Positions 43,201 to 51,426 of a DNA stretch of 64,000 nucleotides are shown here, piece after piece. Each line of letters opens with the position of its first letter. The first letter of the stretch is position 1. Made by a program: the position numbers and the translations under genes. Source of the stretch: Mycolicibacterium rhodesiae NBB3 (GTDB lineage Bacteria; Actinomycetota; Actinomycetes; Mycobacteriales; Mycobacteriaceae); contig NC_016604.1 of NCBI RefSeq assembly GCF_000230895.2, positions 2,170,001 to 2,234,000 on the forward strand, written 5' to 3'. Below the pieces are notes generated by a model, which was given only the letters and a program-made list of their open reading frames with translations, ran no database searches and was not told the DNA's origin.

Positions 43201-44708
43201 TTGAGGGTGTAGGTGAAGGCGTCGGGGCCGTTGAAGTTCGGTGTCGGGGTGTAGGACACGGCGGTGCCGCTGATGGTGGCGGTGCCGTGGGTGGGTTGGG
43301 TGATGGCGGTGATTTGTTTGGGGTCGCCGTCCGGGTCGATGTCGTTGACCAACACGTCGATCAGGGTCGGGCCGCTGTCCTCGGCGATGCTGATCGGGCC
43401 GTCGTTGACGGCGACGGGGGCGTCGTCGATGGGGGTGATGGTGATGGTGGCGGTGGTGGTGGAGGTGTGGCCGCCGCCGAAGAACAGACCAGCCAGGCCG
43501 TGGATGTGCCAGGGGCTGGCCTCATCGGAGACGGTGTAGGTGAAGGTGTCGGTGCCGGTGTAGTTGGCGTTGGGGGTGTAGGTGAATGTGCCGGTGGGGC
43601 TGAGCACCACGGTGCCGTGGGCGGGTTGGGTGTAGTTGGTGATGGTCAGCACGTCGCCGGCGGGCAGGCCGGCGACCGAGGGGGTTATGTCGGTGTCGGT
43701 GTCGTTGGCCAATACCGCGATGTTCACACCGGTGTCTTCTGAGGTGGTGACGGCATCGACCACGGCGGTGGGCGACTGGTTGAAGAAGCTGCGTTGCAGT
43801 TCGCGTTGTGCCCAGCCGAGGACGACGAACAGCATCATCGGCGGGGCGGGGGTGGCCGGGGTGGGGGCGAAAAATGAGGTCAGCAGTGCGGTGATTGCGG
43901 TGACGACGATGTTGACCAGCACCACGGGCGCCCACAAGAGCGCCTCGATCAGATTGGCGGGCTGAGCTCTGAGCGGTGCGGGGGCTGGGGTGGGGGGTGC
44001 GGCTGCGGCGGCCATGAACATCTGCGGTGTTGCGCCGGGGTCATCGACGCTCAAGGTGTTCAGCGTGCGTGCGGCGGGCCGGCCGTTGCTGAACTGCTCG
44101 GCGTTGGCGTCGTTGTCCTGGTCGATGGGGTCGTTGGGATCCTGGATCAGGGTGGAGTCGTGGATCTCGGCGGGTGCGAGTTGGTTGGCCCGCGACCCGG
44201 TGGGCACCGGTGTGTCGGGTGTCACGACCGTGAGGTCGGTGGCCTCGATCGGCGGGGTGGTCTCTGAGGTGTCAACCACCGGGGTCGCGGTGGCGCCATC
44301 CTGCTCGGTGCCGATCTCCTCGAGACCAGAGTCCTCATCGAGACCAGAGTCCTCGTCGAGACCGGTACCCTCGTCCAGACCGGACAGGTGCGCGCCGCCG
44401 GTGTTGGAGAATTGCATCGTTGGTGGCGTGGGACCACTGGCCGGCTCAGGGCCCGGTTCCGGCGCGTCGTCCGAATCATCCTGCGGCATCGCCGGTTTCG
44501 CGGCGGTATCGGCGGGAACGGAGGCATTGTCTGACGGGTCATCGGCTGAGTCGGCGGCAGTGTCCGACTCGTTCGCCGCAGATCCGGTACCGTCCTCGGC
44601 CCATGCCACCGCAGGGCTGCCGATCCCGTAGCCGGTGGCCGCTGCCACTCCCACACCCAGGGCAACGGCCAACGCACCAACCCGACCGATATAGATTGCA
44701 TGACCCAT
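40287..44708 (-). CDS. Large secreted Ig/cadherin-like (VCBS-type) repeat protein
   Basis: Protein of 1473 aa. Signal region MGHAIYIGRVGALAVALGVG... ends near AVAWAEDG, the N terminus I recall for a mycobacterial family of Ig-like repeat proteins. Then come a ~170-residue acidic, Pro/Asp-rich linker (with short LDEDSG repeats), a hydrophobic stretch (LIEALLWAPVVLVNIVVTAITALL), and 12 tandem domains of about 90 residues. Each has an A/V-N-D-T turn, HGT and G-T-D-T-F-T-Y-T-V. No sortase, choice-of-anchor or RTX motif is seen. It is probably a surface or secreted adhesin-like fibre, with Asp-rich linkers suiting calcium binding. ATG 44708 is chosen over an upstream extension. Confidence 0.85.
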   Translation of the reverse strand: MGHAIYIGRVGALAVALGVGVAAATGYGIGSPAVAWAEDGTGSAANESDTAADSADDPSDNASVPADTAAKPAMPQDDSDDAPEPGPEPASGPTPPTMQFSNTGGAHLSGLDEGTGLDEDSGLDEDSGLEEIGTEQDGATATPVVDTSETTPPIEATDLTVVTPDTPVPTGSRANQLAPAEIHDSTLIQDPNDPIDQDNDANAEQFSNGRPAARTLNTLSVDDPGATPQMFMAAAAAPPTPAPAPLRAQPANLIEALLWAPVVLVNIVVTAITALLTSFFAPTPATPAPPMMLFVVLGWAQRELQRSFFNQSPTAVVDAVTTSEDTGVNIAVLANDTDTDITPSVAGLPAGDVLTITNYTQPAHGTVVLSPTGTFTYTPNANYTGTDTFTYTVSDEASPWHIHGLAGLFFGGGHTSTTTATITITPIDDAPVAVNDGPISIAEDSGPTLIDVLVNDIDPDGDPKQITAITQPTHGTATISGTAVSYTPTPNFNGPDAFTYTLNGDSTATINISVTAVDDNPVANPDFYSTYEDNAYIIDALYNDTDIDDGPKAITAVTQPAHGTTAIIEGIAIIYTPDADFNGTDTFTYTVSGGSTAAVTFTVIPVPDAAVAIDDSVTTAEDTAVLVDALGNDLDADGDALVRQLVTAPSNGTLAEINDGPNAGAWTYTPNAGFNGADTFTYRAFDGTAYSDAVAVRITVTAVNDVPVANHDNYSTTEDAALTVTVPNGVTGNDSDPDDNAALTATVIDQPTHGALTLNPNGTFSYTPNANFIGTDTFTYRAFDGTDFSATATVTIAVTARQITANNDIYTAIAGSTITLTPTANDTTSLASPLGDIRRLTEPANGFIYESFGVLNYRSHPDFLGTDTFTYLVADSADPTIVSKTATVTINVVRPITANDDTYTAVTGATVELTPALTVNDTTMLNSPLGGVRIVTEPTNGLLFQNNGVITYRSWNGYLGTDSFTYTVSDRFSSDIVSNVAIVTITVVPYNPLTASDDAYTILGRPTVLTPTANDTSDLYRPLGAITVAAGPEHGTLTQANGVMTYTPTAGYVGTDTFTYTVSDSVDPTTVSNTATVTLTVIAYNPILANEDTYSVPFNTPTVLTPAVTVNDTTDLGTPLGDVSIVGNPSHGTLSTPGGVLTYTPNAGYSGTDTFTYTVRDSVDPTKVSVPGTVMLTVHPFSPIVARSDVYTVLSGTFTKLLPFVTANDTGSINGLGPITIVTAPSHGYLVQEDGVLTYRAGNDFTGTDTFTYTVSDSFYSDIVSNPATVTLTIVDSMPVYAAEDDVLVFTNEPIALTPKLFFNDRFASGNPPGPIDVLIQPVYGTLSESNGTLIYTPNPDFNGVDSLIYTVADSGDPSIVSLPTLVTLTVTAAITASNDFYYASPGQTIEFDPIFTYNDINRTGHALTDPVFGPTRGGTITRIGTKYYYTAPPNFTGFDSFYYTVADSEDPTHSASGLVQVLAIDANGNYLR
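40320..43780 (-). repeat. Twelve tandem Ig-like domain repeats (coding)
   Basis: Within the large secreted protein, twelve domains end in variants of GTDTFTYTVSD; limits are approximate. Repeats 2-5 (nearest the N terminus) and repeats 6-12 form two sub-types: the first has DxDxDPK/DGD linkers, the second LTPTANDTT openings. Divergence between copies is substantial, pointing to old duplications with some recent spread. Confidence 0.85.
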
Positions 44709-44823
44709 GTCTGCATCCCTGACGACCCAGGCCTCGCCGCGAAACTGGGGTCGGTGAAGTTTCGGTCGGTGCCAGCCCAATCGCGTCGCCCGAGAGGAGA
44801 CAGCAAATTAACTGCGCCGTCGA

Positions 44824-44829
44824 ATTATA
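44824..44829 (-). promoter_or_regulatory. -10 box of the repeat-protein gene
   Basis: A perfect TATAAT on the minus strand, 116 bases upstream of the ATG at 44708, in an otherwise GC-rich stretch. No clear -35 is seen 16-18 bases upstream. It would give a leader of about 110 nt. The gap 44709-44942 shows nothing else. Confidence 0.5.
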
Positions 44830-44942
44830 GCGGACGGCTGCAGCGGGCGACGCGCTACCCAGCACTTCCTGCCGCGGAACGTGGCCCGGCCGGTCAGTAC
44901 AGCCAACGCCCGCCGCTAGTAAGGGGATGACCTGAAACGCCG

Positions 44943-45215
44943 TCAGGCCGTCGGCCGCCAGAACCCCTGGAAGCCCTGCCCGGCGTTGGTGGTCCGGATC
45001 GGTGAGAGCTGGACCGGATCACCCGCCTCGCTGATCATCGTGGCGATCATCTCGAGCGCGCTCAACTCGATCTCCCGTGTGGCCGTGTACCAGTACGCGG
45101 CGACCGGCCAGGCACCTGCCGCGTTCGACGCGCAGATGGCGCAGGCGGCGTTCGGCGCACGCGGCCGACGGGCGTCGTGATCGGGGGCGGTCGATTTCCC
45201 GGGAGATACCCTGAG
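44943..45215 (-). other. Possible unrecognised ORF without canonical start
   Basis: A minus-strand frame of up to 90 codons ending at TGA 44945-44943. It encodes a protein-like C terminus: AAYWYTATREIELSALEM, then SEAGDPVQLSPIRTTNAG, then FQGFWRPTA. The only in-frame ATG/TTG codons (within ELSALEMIATM) would give about 35-40 residues; upstream, a TAG at 45216-45218 closes the frame. It could be a decayed gene or a short peptide. A plus-strand frame at 44986-45180 overlaps it and looks less natural. Confidence 0.3.
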
Positions 45216-45217
45216 CT

Positions 45218-46594
45218 ATGCGGCCGACCACGTGGGGGCGATCCACCCATGCGTTGATCGCGGTGGCGGTGTTGGTGTTGGTGGCCGCCGCCGTCGCGGT
45301 GGCAGCGCACGTCAGTGGTGGGGACGCCCCCGAAGCGGCCGCGGTCAAGCCCGCACCGGCGGCAGCGACCGCCAACCCGGGCATCGTGCCGGTCTCCGAC
45401 TCTGCCCCCAAGCCCACCCCCGACCGGCTGGCCGCGGTGCTCGCACCCGCGCTGGCCGATCCCAACCTCGGCAAGTTCACCGGCCGCATCACCGATGCGA
45501 TCACCGGTGCCGAACTGTGGGCGCGCGGTGCCGAGGTGCCGATGCAGCCTGCGTCGACGAACAAGACGCTGACAGCCGCGGCGGCACTGCTGACACTCGA
45601 TCGCGACGCCCGGTTGACCACGAGGGTGTTCAGCATCGACAAGGCTGGCGTGGTGGTGCTGAAAGGCGGCGGTGACCAGACGCTGTCCGCGGCCAAACCT
45701 GGCGAAGAGACCTGGTATCGCGATGCGGCGCGCATCAGCGACCTGGCCGAGCAGGTCCGGGCCGCCGGTGTCGACGCCAGGTCGGTGCAGGTCGATGTGA
45801 GCGCCTACAGCGGCCCGACGATGGCCCCGGGCTGGGATCCGGCCGACATCGACGGCGGCGACATCGCGCCGATGGAGTCGATCATGCTCGACGGCGGCCG
45901 GACGCAACCCGTGAGCGTGGACTCCTGGCGCACGAAGACGCCGGCGCTGGACGCTGGTCGCGCGCTGGCCGTCGCGCTGGACATCGACCCCGCGAAGGTG
46001 ACAGTGGTGCCCGGTGCGGCCAACGGCGGCACGGAGATTGCGTCGGTGCAGTCGCCGCCCCTCATCGATCGGCTGCGCGACATGATGAACGCCTCGGACA
46101 ACGTGATGGCCGAGTCGATCGGCCGCGAGGTCGCCGCCGAAACCGGTCACCCGCAGAGCTTCGCCGGCGCGGTGCAGTCGGTGCTCGGCGCACTCGACGA
46201 CGCCAAGGTCGACACCACCAACGCCAGGCTCTTCGATTCCAGTGGGTTGTCCGTAGACGACCGGCTCACGGCCGAGACTTTGGACGAAGTCGTCAACGCC
46301 GCCGCGGGCAGCGCCGAACCCAAGCTGCGACCACTGGTCGAACTGCTGCCGATCGCGGGTGGCAGCGGGACGCTGTCCAACCGCTTCCTCGATGATGTTG
46401 GCCGATCCTCAGCCGGTTTCCTGCGGGCCAAGACGGGATCGCTGACCGGCACCAACTCGCTGGCGGGCATCGTCACCGACGCCAGCGGTCGGGTGCTGAC
46501 GTTCGCTTTCATCTCCAACGACGCCGGGCCGACGGGCCGGATCGCGCTGGACACCTTCGCCGCGGCTCTGCGATCGTGCGGTTGCAGCGCATGA
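45218..46594 (+). CDS. dacB: D-alanyl-D-alanine carboxypeptidase/endopeptidase (DacB)
   Basis: S13-family (PBP4-type) enzyme of 458 aa. An N-terminal membrane anchor or signal (LIAVAVLVLVAAAVAVAAHV) precedes an Ala/Pro linker. Active-site motifs are SxxK in QPASTNKTLTAAAA, SxN in NASDNVMAE and KTG in LRAKTGSLTG. It removes the terminal D-Ala from, or cleaves crosslinks in, peptidoglycan. It matches Mtb Rv3627c. ATG 45218 has GGGAGA about 9 bases upstream. It is coupled by ATGA to the next gene. Confidence 0.94.
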   Translation: MRPTTWGRSTHALIAVAVLVLVAAAVAVAAHVSGGDAPEAAAVKPAPAAATANPGIVPVSDSAPKPTPDRLAAVLAPALADPNLGKFTGRITDAITGAELWARGAEVPMQPASTNKTLTAAAALLTLDRDARLTTRVFSIDKAGVVVLKGGGDQTLSAAKPGEETWYRDAARISDLAEQVRAAGVDARSVQVDVSAYSGPTMAPGWDPADIDGGDIAPMESIMLDGGRTQPVSVDSWRTKTPALDAGRALAVALDIDPAKVTVVPGAANGGTEIASVQSPPLIDRLRDMMNASDNVMAESIGREVAAETGHPQSFAGAVQSVLGALDDAKVDTTNARLFDSSGLSVDDRLTAETLDEVVNAAAGSAEPKLRPLVELLPIAGGSGTLSNRFLDDVGRSSAGFLRAKTGSLTGTNSLAGIVTDASGRVLTFAFISNDAGPTGRIALDTFAAALRSCGCSA

Positions 46595-47649
46595 GCGATA
46601 CCAGGGTGTCGCCCAGCGTGGGCCGTGCCGTCGACTGGACGTTCGCCGCGGAGGTCGGGGCGAAGCTGGTCCGTCCCGGGCCCGCCGCCTCCGACTACAC
46701 GCGCCGTCAGGTCATCGAGCAGTTGGCCGAGGCGTCGCGCAACGCCGAGGTGCCGGTGCGTGAGGTCACCGGCCTCCACGAGGGCGGTGAGATTCCCGAA
46801 GCCCGCATCGTGAATCGCCCGCAATGGATTAAGGCGGCGACCCAGTCGATGCGGGTGATGACCGGCGGCACCGAGGAGCCGAAGGGTGTCATCAGCGGAC
46901 GGATCACCGGCGCGCAGACCGGTGCCGTGCTGGCGTTCGTATCGCAGGGCATCCTCGGCCAGTACGACCCCTTCGGACGCGACGGGGGCGAACTGCTGTT
47001 GGTGTATCCGAACGTGATCGGTGTCGAACGCCAATTACGAGTGCAGCCAAGCGATTTCCGGCTCTGGGTGTGTCTGCACGAGGTCACCCACCGGGTACAG
47101 TTCCGGGCCAACCCGTGGCTGGCGGACCACATGTCACAGGCGCTGGCGGTGCTGACCCAGGACGCGGGCGACGACGTCACCCAGATGGTCGCCAGACTCG
47201 CCGCGCACCTGAAAAGCAGGCGCGATTATGTCGTCGACGCTGAGACGGAACCGAATTCTCAGGGGATGATCGGGCTGATGCGGGCGGTTCAGGCCGAGCC
47301 GCAACGCCAGGCACTGGATCAACTGCTGGTGCTCGGCACATTGCTCGAGGGTCACGCCGACCACGTCATGGACGCGGTCGGACCCAAGGTGGTGCCATCG
47401 GTGGCGACGATTCGCCGACGCTTCGATGAACGGCGCCAGCGCAAACAGCCTCCGCTGCAACGGATCATGCGGGCCCTGCTCGGATTCGACGCCAAGCTCA
47501 GCCAGTACACCCGCGGCAAGAAGTTCGTCGACCAGGTGGTGTCCCGGGTGGGGATGACGCGGTTCAACACCGTCTGGTCCAGCGCTGAAACACTGCCGCT
47601 GCCATCCGAAATCGACAAGCCGCAACGGTGGATCGACAGAGTGCTGTAG
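46591..47649 (+). CDS. Zinc-dependent metalloprotease-like protein (Rv3626c, DUF2342)
   Basis: Protein of 352 aa. The HExxH motif is in WVCLHEVTHRVQFRANPWLADHM and a later Glu (LGTLLEGHADHVMDA) is the candidate third ligand region. The family is sometimes labelled coenzyme F420 biosynthesis-associated because of gene neighbourhoods, but no biochemical role is proven. No signal peptide. ATG 46591 overlaps the dacB stop and its 3' end overlaps tilS by 22 bp, so dacB-Rv3626c-tilS-hpt form a tightly packed set as in Mtb. Confidence 0.9.
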   Translation: MSDTRVSPSVGRAVDWTFAAEVGAKLVRPGPAASDYTRRQVIEQLAEASRNAEVPVREVTGLHEGGEIPEARIVNRPQWIKAATQSMRVMTGGTEEPKGVISGRITGAQTGAVLAFVSQGILGQYDPFGRDGGELLLVYPNVIGVERQLRVQPSDFRLWVCLHEVTHRVQFRANPWLADHMSQALAVLTQDAGDDVTQMVARLAAHLKSRRDYVVDAETEPNSQGMIGLMRAVQAEPQRQALDQLLVLGTLLEGHADHVMDAVGPKVVPSVATIRRRFDERRQRKQPPLQRIMRALLGFDAKLSQYTRGKKFVDQVVSRVGMTRFNTVWSSAETLPLPSEIDKPQRWIDRVL

Positions 47650-48590
47650 CCGCACTGCATGCGGCCCTCACGGCGTTCACCCGCGAGTACGTGACCGCCG
47701 CGCCGCGTTGGTGCGTCGCACTCTCCGGGGGGCCCGATTCGTTGGCGCTGACCGCGGTCGCGGCGAAGATGAAACCGACGACGGCGCTGATCGTCGATCA
47801 TCGGCTGCAGGCCGGCTCCGGAGATGTGGCGGCGACTGCGCGCGAACAGGCTATCTCCATGGGATGTGTTGAGGCTCAGGTGCTTTGCGTCGACGTAGGA
47901 GTAGAAGGTGGTCCCGAGGCTGCCGCGCGTATCGCGCGGTACCGGGCACTGGACACCGCCCGCGGCGACGCGCCGGTACTGCTCGCTCACACGCTCGACG
48001 ATCAGGCCGAGACTGTCCTGCTCGGCCTCGGACGTGGCTCAGGAGCCCGCTCGATCGCCGGTATGCGCCCATTCGATCCGCCGTGGTGTCGGCCGCTGCT
48101 CGGCGTTCGGCGTACGGTCACGCACGCGGCGTGCGCCGAGCTGAACCTGACACCGTGGCACGACCCGCACAACAGCGATCGCCGGTACACCCGTGCGCGC
48201 CTGCGAGCCGAGGTGCTCCCGCTGTTGGAGGATGTGCTCGGCGGCGGCGTGACCGAGGCTCTGGCCCGCACTGCGACCGCGCTGCGCGAGGACACCGAGG
48301 CGCTCGACGAGCTCGCGGCCAACGAGCTCGCCGTCGTGTCGACCGCCGGCAGCCTCGACACCGCGCGCCTGGTCGGACTTCCGGAGGCCGTTCGGCGCAG
48401 GGTGATTCGCGGCTGGCTGCTGGCAGGCGGGGCCAGCGGTCTGACCGACAAACAGATCCGCGGGGTGGACACGCTGGTGACGGCATGGCGCGGACAGGGC
48501 GGTGTCGCGGTGGGATCGCCGCTGCGTAGCAGGCGTCTCATCGCAGGGCGCCGCGACGGGATGCTGACCCTGCACACCGAGCCCGTTTGA
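47628..48590 (+). CDS. tilS: tRNA(Ile)-lysidine synthetase
   Basis: PP-loop ATPase of 320 aa that adds lysine to C34 of tRNA-Ile(CAU) so that it reads AUA. The PP-loop is [11 protein letters not shown]; further landmarks are [30 protein letters not shown] and [15 protein letters not shown]. It is the short actinobacterial form without a long C-terminal domain. GTG 47628 lies inside the upstream gene. Confidence 0.95.
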   Translation: MDRQSAVAALHAALTAFTREYVTAAPRWCVALSGGPDSLALTAVAAKMKPTTALIVDHRLQAGSGDVAATAREQAISMGCVEAQVLCVDVGVEGGPEAAARIARYRALDTARGDAPVLLAHTLDDQAETVLLGLGRGSGARSIAGMRPFDPPWCRPLLGVRRTVTHAACAELNLTPWHDPHNSDRRYTRARLRAEVLPLLEDVLGGGVTEALARTATALREDTEALDELAANELAVVSTAGSLDTARLVGLPEAVRRRVIRGWLLAGGASGLTDKQIRGVDTLVTAWRGQGGVAVGSPLRSRRLIAGRRDGMLTLHTEPV

Positions 48591-48603
48591 CGCATGGCAC
48601 GCT

Positions 48604-49194
48604 GTGCACGTGGCAGCGGAAACCACTGAGCTGTACCCGGGAGACATCAAGTCGGTGTTGCTCTCCTCAGAGGACATCCAGGCGAAGGTCGCTGAGCTCG
48701 GGCAGCAGCTGGGCGCGGACTATCGCGACACGCTCGCCGAGAACGATCACGATCTTCTGCTCATCACCGTGCTCAAAGGTGCGGTCTTCTTCGTCACCGA
48801 CCTCGCCAGGGCGATCCCGCTGCCGACCCAGCTGGAGTTCATGGCCGTCAGCTCCTACGGGTCGTCGACGTCCTCGTCGGGCGTGGTACGCATCCTGAAG
48901 GACCTCGACCGCGACATCAACGATCGCGACGTGCTGATCGTGGAGGACATCGTCGACTCGGGGCTGACGCTGTCCTGGCTGTTGCGCAATCTCGCCACCC
49001 GGCATCCGCGGTCCCTGCGGGTGTGCACGCTGATGCGCAAACCCGACGCTGTGCGTGCCGACGTCGACATCTCCTACGTCGGCTTCGACATCCCCAACGA
49101 ATTCGTCGTGGGCTACGGTCTGGACTACGCCGAGCGCTACCGCGACCTGCCCTATATCGGCACGCTGGACCCGAAGGTGTACGAAAACCTGTAG
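48604..49194 (+). CDS. hpt: Hypoxanthine-guanine phosphoribosyltransferase
   Basis: Type I phosphoribosyltransferase of 196 aa for purine salvage. The PRPP motif is [28 protein letters not shown] and [20 protein letters not shown] (flexible loop) are typical. GTG 48604 gives the MHV start I recall for Mtb Hpt; GTG 48610 is an alternative. It ends 18 bases before the molybdoenzyme gene. Confidence 0.96.
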   Translation: MHVAAETTELYPGDIKSVLLSSEDIQAKVAELGQQLGADYRDTLAENDHDLLLITVLKGAVFFVTDLARAIPLPTQLEFMAVSSYGSSTSSSGVVRILKDLDRDINDRDVLIVEDIVDSGLTLSWLLRNLATRHPRSLRVCTLMRKPDAVRADVDISYVGFDIPNEFVVGYGLDYAERYRDLPYIGTLDPKVYENL

Positions 49195-49212
49195 TCGGCG
49201 CAAGATGTCTGC

Positions 49213-51426
49213 ATGACCGAGACAGCTCTTCGGATCTGCCCACTTTGCGAAGCCACCTGCGGCCTGACCGTGACGATCGACGACGGAAGGCTCACGGGTG
49301 CTCGCGGAGACCGCGACGACGTGTTCAGCCACGGTTTCATCTGCCCCAAGGGGGCGAGCTTCGCAGAGCTCGACAATGATCCCGACCGACTGCCGAACCC
49401 GCTGGTGCGCCGAAACGGCGTCCTGACGGAGTCCAGCTGGGACGAGGCGTTCGCCGCGGTCGCGGAGGGCCTCGGCGGTGTCGTCGACGAGCATGGCGGC
49501 ACGTCGGTCGGGGTGTATCTCGGCAACCCGAGCGCGCACACGATCGCAGGCGCGTTGTATCCGCCGGTGATCATTCGAGCGCTGGGCACTCGCCAGGTGT
49601 TCAGCGCCAGCACGCTGGACCAGATGCCCAAGCACGTCGCGCTCGGTCTGATGTTCGGCAGCCCGGTCGCGTTCACCGTTCCCGATCTGGACCGGACCGA
49701 CTACCTCGTCGTCATCGGCGCGAATCCCCTTGTCTCCAATGGCAGTCTGGCCACCGCCGCCGACTTTCCAGGCAAGCTGCGGGCACTGCGCAAGCGCGGC
49801 GGCAAGCTCGTTGTCATCGACCCCGCACGCACCCGCACCGCCGAACTCGCCGACCAACACATCGCGGTCCGCCCCGGCACCGACCCCGCGCTGATGCTTG
49901 CCATCGTGCACGTGCTGTTCGACGAGGGCCTCGTCGACCTCGGGAAGGTGGCCGATCACGTCAACGGCGTCGACGAGGTCCGAGCCGTCGCAGCGGATTT
50001 CGGGCCGGACATCGTCGCCGACCACTGCGGAGTCGCGGCGGAGGATATCCGGGCGCTGGCCCGTGAGATCGCTGCCGCTGAAACAGCCGCGGTCTACGGC
50101 CGCATCGGCACCTCCACGGTGGAATTCGGGACGCTGGGCAGCTGGCTCGTCGACGTCATCAACATCCTGACGGGCAATCTGGACCGCCCCGGCGGGGCGA
50201 TGTTCCCACTCGGTGCGACGGCACCGGCGCCTCGCCCGCCGAAAGCGGGCCGCGGATTCCGCATCGGGCGCTGGCACAGCAGGGTGTCCGGTTATCCCGA
50301 AGCGCTTTCGGAATTCCCGGCGGCCGCGCTCGCCGAGGAGATCGACACACCCGGCGACGGACAGATCAAGGCGATGATCACCATCGCCGGTAACCCCGTG
50401 CTCTCGGCGCCCGACGGCGACCGGCTCGACCGTGCACTCGACAGCGTCGACTTCATGATTTCTGTCGACCCGTATCTGAACGAGACCACCCGGCACGCCG
50501 ACGTCATCCTGCCGCCTCCGCCGCCGTCGCAGAGCGCGCACTACGACTTCGCGCTGAACAACCTCGCGGTGCGTAACAACGCGCGCTATTCGCCGCCGGT
50601 ACTACCGGCGCACGGCCGGCCGGACGAACCGGAGATCCTGTCGCGGATCGCGCTGCTGCTGATGGGCATCGACGCCGAGCCCACCGCCGTCGACGATCAG
50701 GTCATCGCGATGACGCTGGCCAAGGAGACCGCGGATCCCACTTCGCCGGTCGCCGGTCGTGACGTCGCCGAGCTGACCGCGATGCTCCCGCAGGCGCCGG
50801 GATACGAACGGCGCCTCGACATGATGCTGCGGCTGGGGGCCTACGGTGACGCGTTCGGCACCAAGCCGGCCGGTCTGACACTGCAAAAGCTCAAGGAGAC
50901 CCCGCACGGTGTCGACCTCGGTCCGCTGCAGCCGCGGTTGACCGAAGTGCTCCGAACACCAACGGGGCGAATCGAACTCGCGGCCGAGCCACTCATCGAG
51001 GATGCGGCCAGGCTGCGGGAGGCACTCCACAGGCGCGCCGATCGATTCGTCCTCATCGGGCGACGGCATCTGCGTTCCAACAACAGCTGGATGCACAACG
51101 TGCCCGCGCTCGCGGGCGGCAGCAATCGGTGCACGCTGCGCATCCATCCCGAGGATGCGGCGGAACTCGGGCTGACCGACACCGCGGTCGTCAAGGGTCC
51201 CGGCGGTGAACTGCTGGCACCGATCGAGACCACCGACGGGATGCGGCGCGGCGTCGTATCACTGCCGCACGGGTGGGGTCACGACCGCGGTGGCACCGGG
51301 CAGGAACTCGCGGCGCGCGATCCGGGGGTCAACGTCAATCAGCTCAACGCGGGCAATCAGCTCGACCGGCTGTCGGGAACCGCAGTGCTCAACGGGATCC
51401 CGGTGGATATCGCGGCCCCGGGTTAG
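49213..51426 (+). CDS. Molybdopterin-dependent oxidoreductase (DMSO reductase family)
   Basis: Protein of 737 aa with the N-terminal 4Fe-4S cluster motif C9-x2-C12-x3-C16-x27-C44, then molybdopterin domains: SASTLDQMPKHVALGLMFGSP (region of the metal ligand), VVIGANPLVSNGS, MITIAGNPVLSAPDGDRL and VDPYLNETTRHADVILPPP. The C-terminal dinucleotide-binding barrel has RRHLRSNNSWMHNVPAL. The residue equivalent to the Mo-ligating Cys/SeCys/Ser is not Cys here (Ser or Asp). No twin-arginine signal, so cytoplasmic. The substrate is unknown and no partner subunit gene is adjacent. Confidence 0.92.
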   Translation: MTETALRICPLCEATCGLTVTIDDGRLTGARGDRDDVFSHGFICPKGASFAELDNDPDRLPNPLVRRNGVLTESSWDEAFAAVAEGLGGVVDEHGGTSVGVYLGNPSAHTIAGALYPPVIIRALGTRQVFSASTLDQMPKHVALGLMFGSPVAFTVPDLDRTDYLVVIGANPLVSNGSLATAADFPGKLRALRKRGGKLVVIDPARTRTAELADQHIAVRPGTDPALMLAIVHVLFDEGLVDLGKVADHVNGVDEVRAVAADFGPDIVADHCGVAAEDIRALAREIAAAETAAVYGRIGTSTVEFGTLGSWLVDVINILTGNLDRPGGAMFPLGATAPAPRPPKAGRGFRIGRWHSRVSGYPEALSEFPAAALAEEIDTPGDGQIKAMITIAGNPVLSAPDGDRLDRALDSVDFMISVDPYLNETTRHADVILPPPPPSQSAHYDFALNNLAVRNNARYSPPVLPAHGRPDEPEILSRIALLLMGIDAEPTAVDDQVIAMTLAKETADPTSPVAGRDVAELTAMLPQAPGYERRLDMMLRLGAYGDAFGTKPAGLTLQKLKETPHGVDLGPLQPRLTEVLRTPTGRIELAAEPLIEDAARLREALHRRADRFVLIGRRHLRSNNSWMHNVPALAGGSNRCTLRIHPEDAAELGLTDTAVVKGPGGELLAPIETTDGMRRGVVSLPHGWGHDRGGTGQELAARDPGVNVNQLNAGNQLDRLSGTAVLNGIPVDIAAPG

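Noticed and set aside
40320-43780. Regularly spaced repeats considered as a CRISPR array
   Set aside because: Repeat unit is about 270-300 bases, divergent, in frame and encodes protein domains; no short identical repeats or spacers.
44986-45180. 64-codon plus-strand frame with a hydrophobic stretch
   Set aside because: The opposite strand gives the more protein-like sequence, and no Shine-Dalgarno precedes the plus-strand start.
48667-50541. 624-codon minus-strand frame
   Set aside because: Antisense to hpt and the molybdoenzyme; no recognisable protein features.
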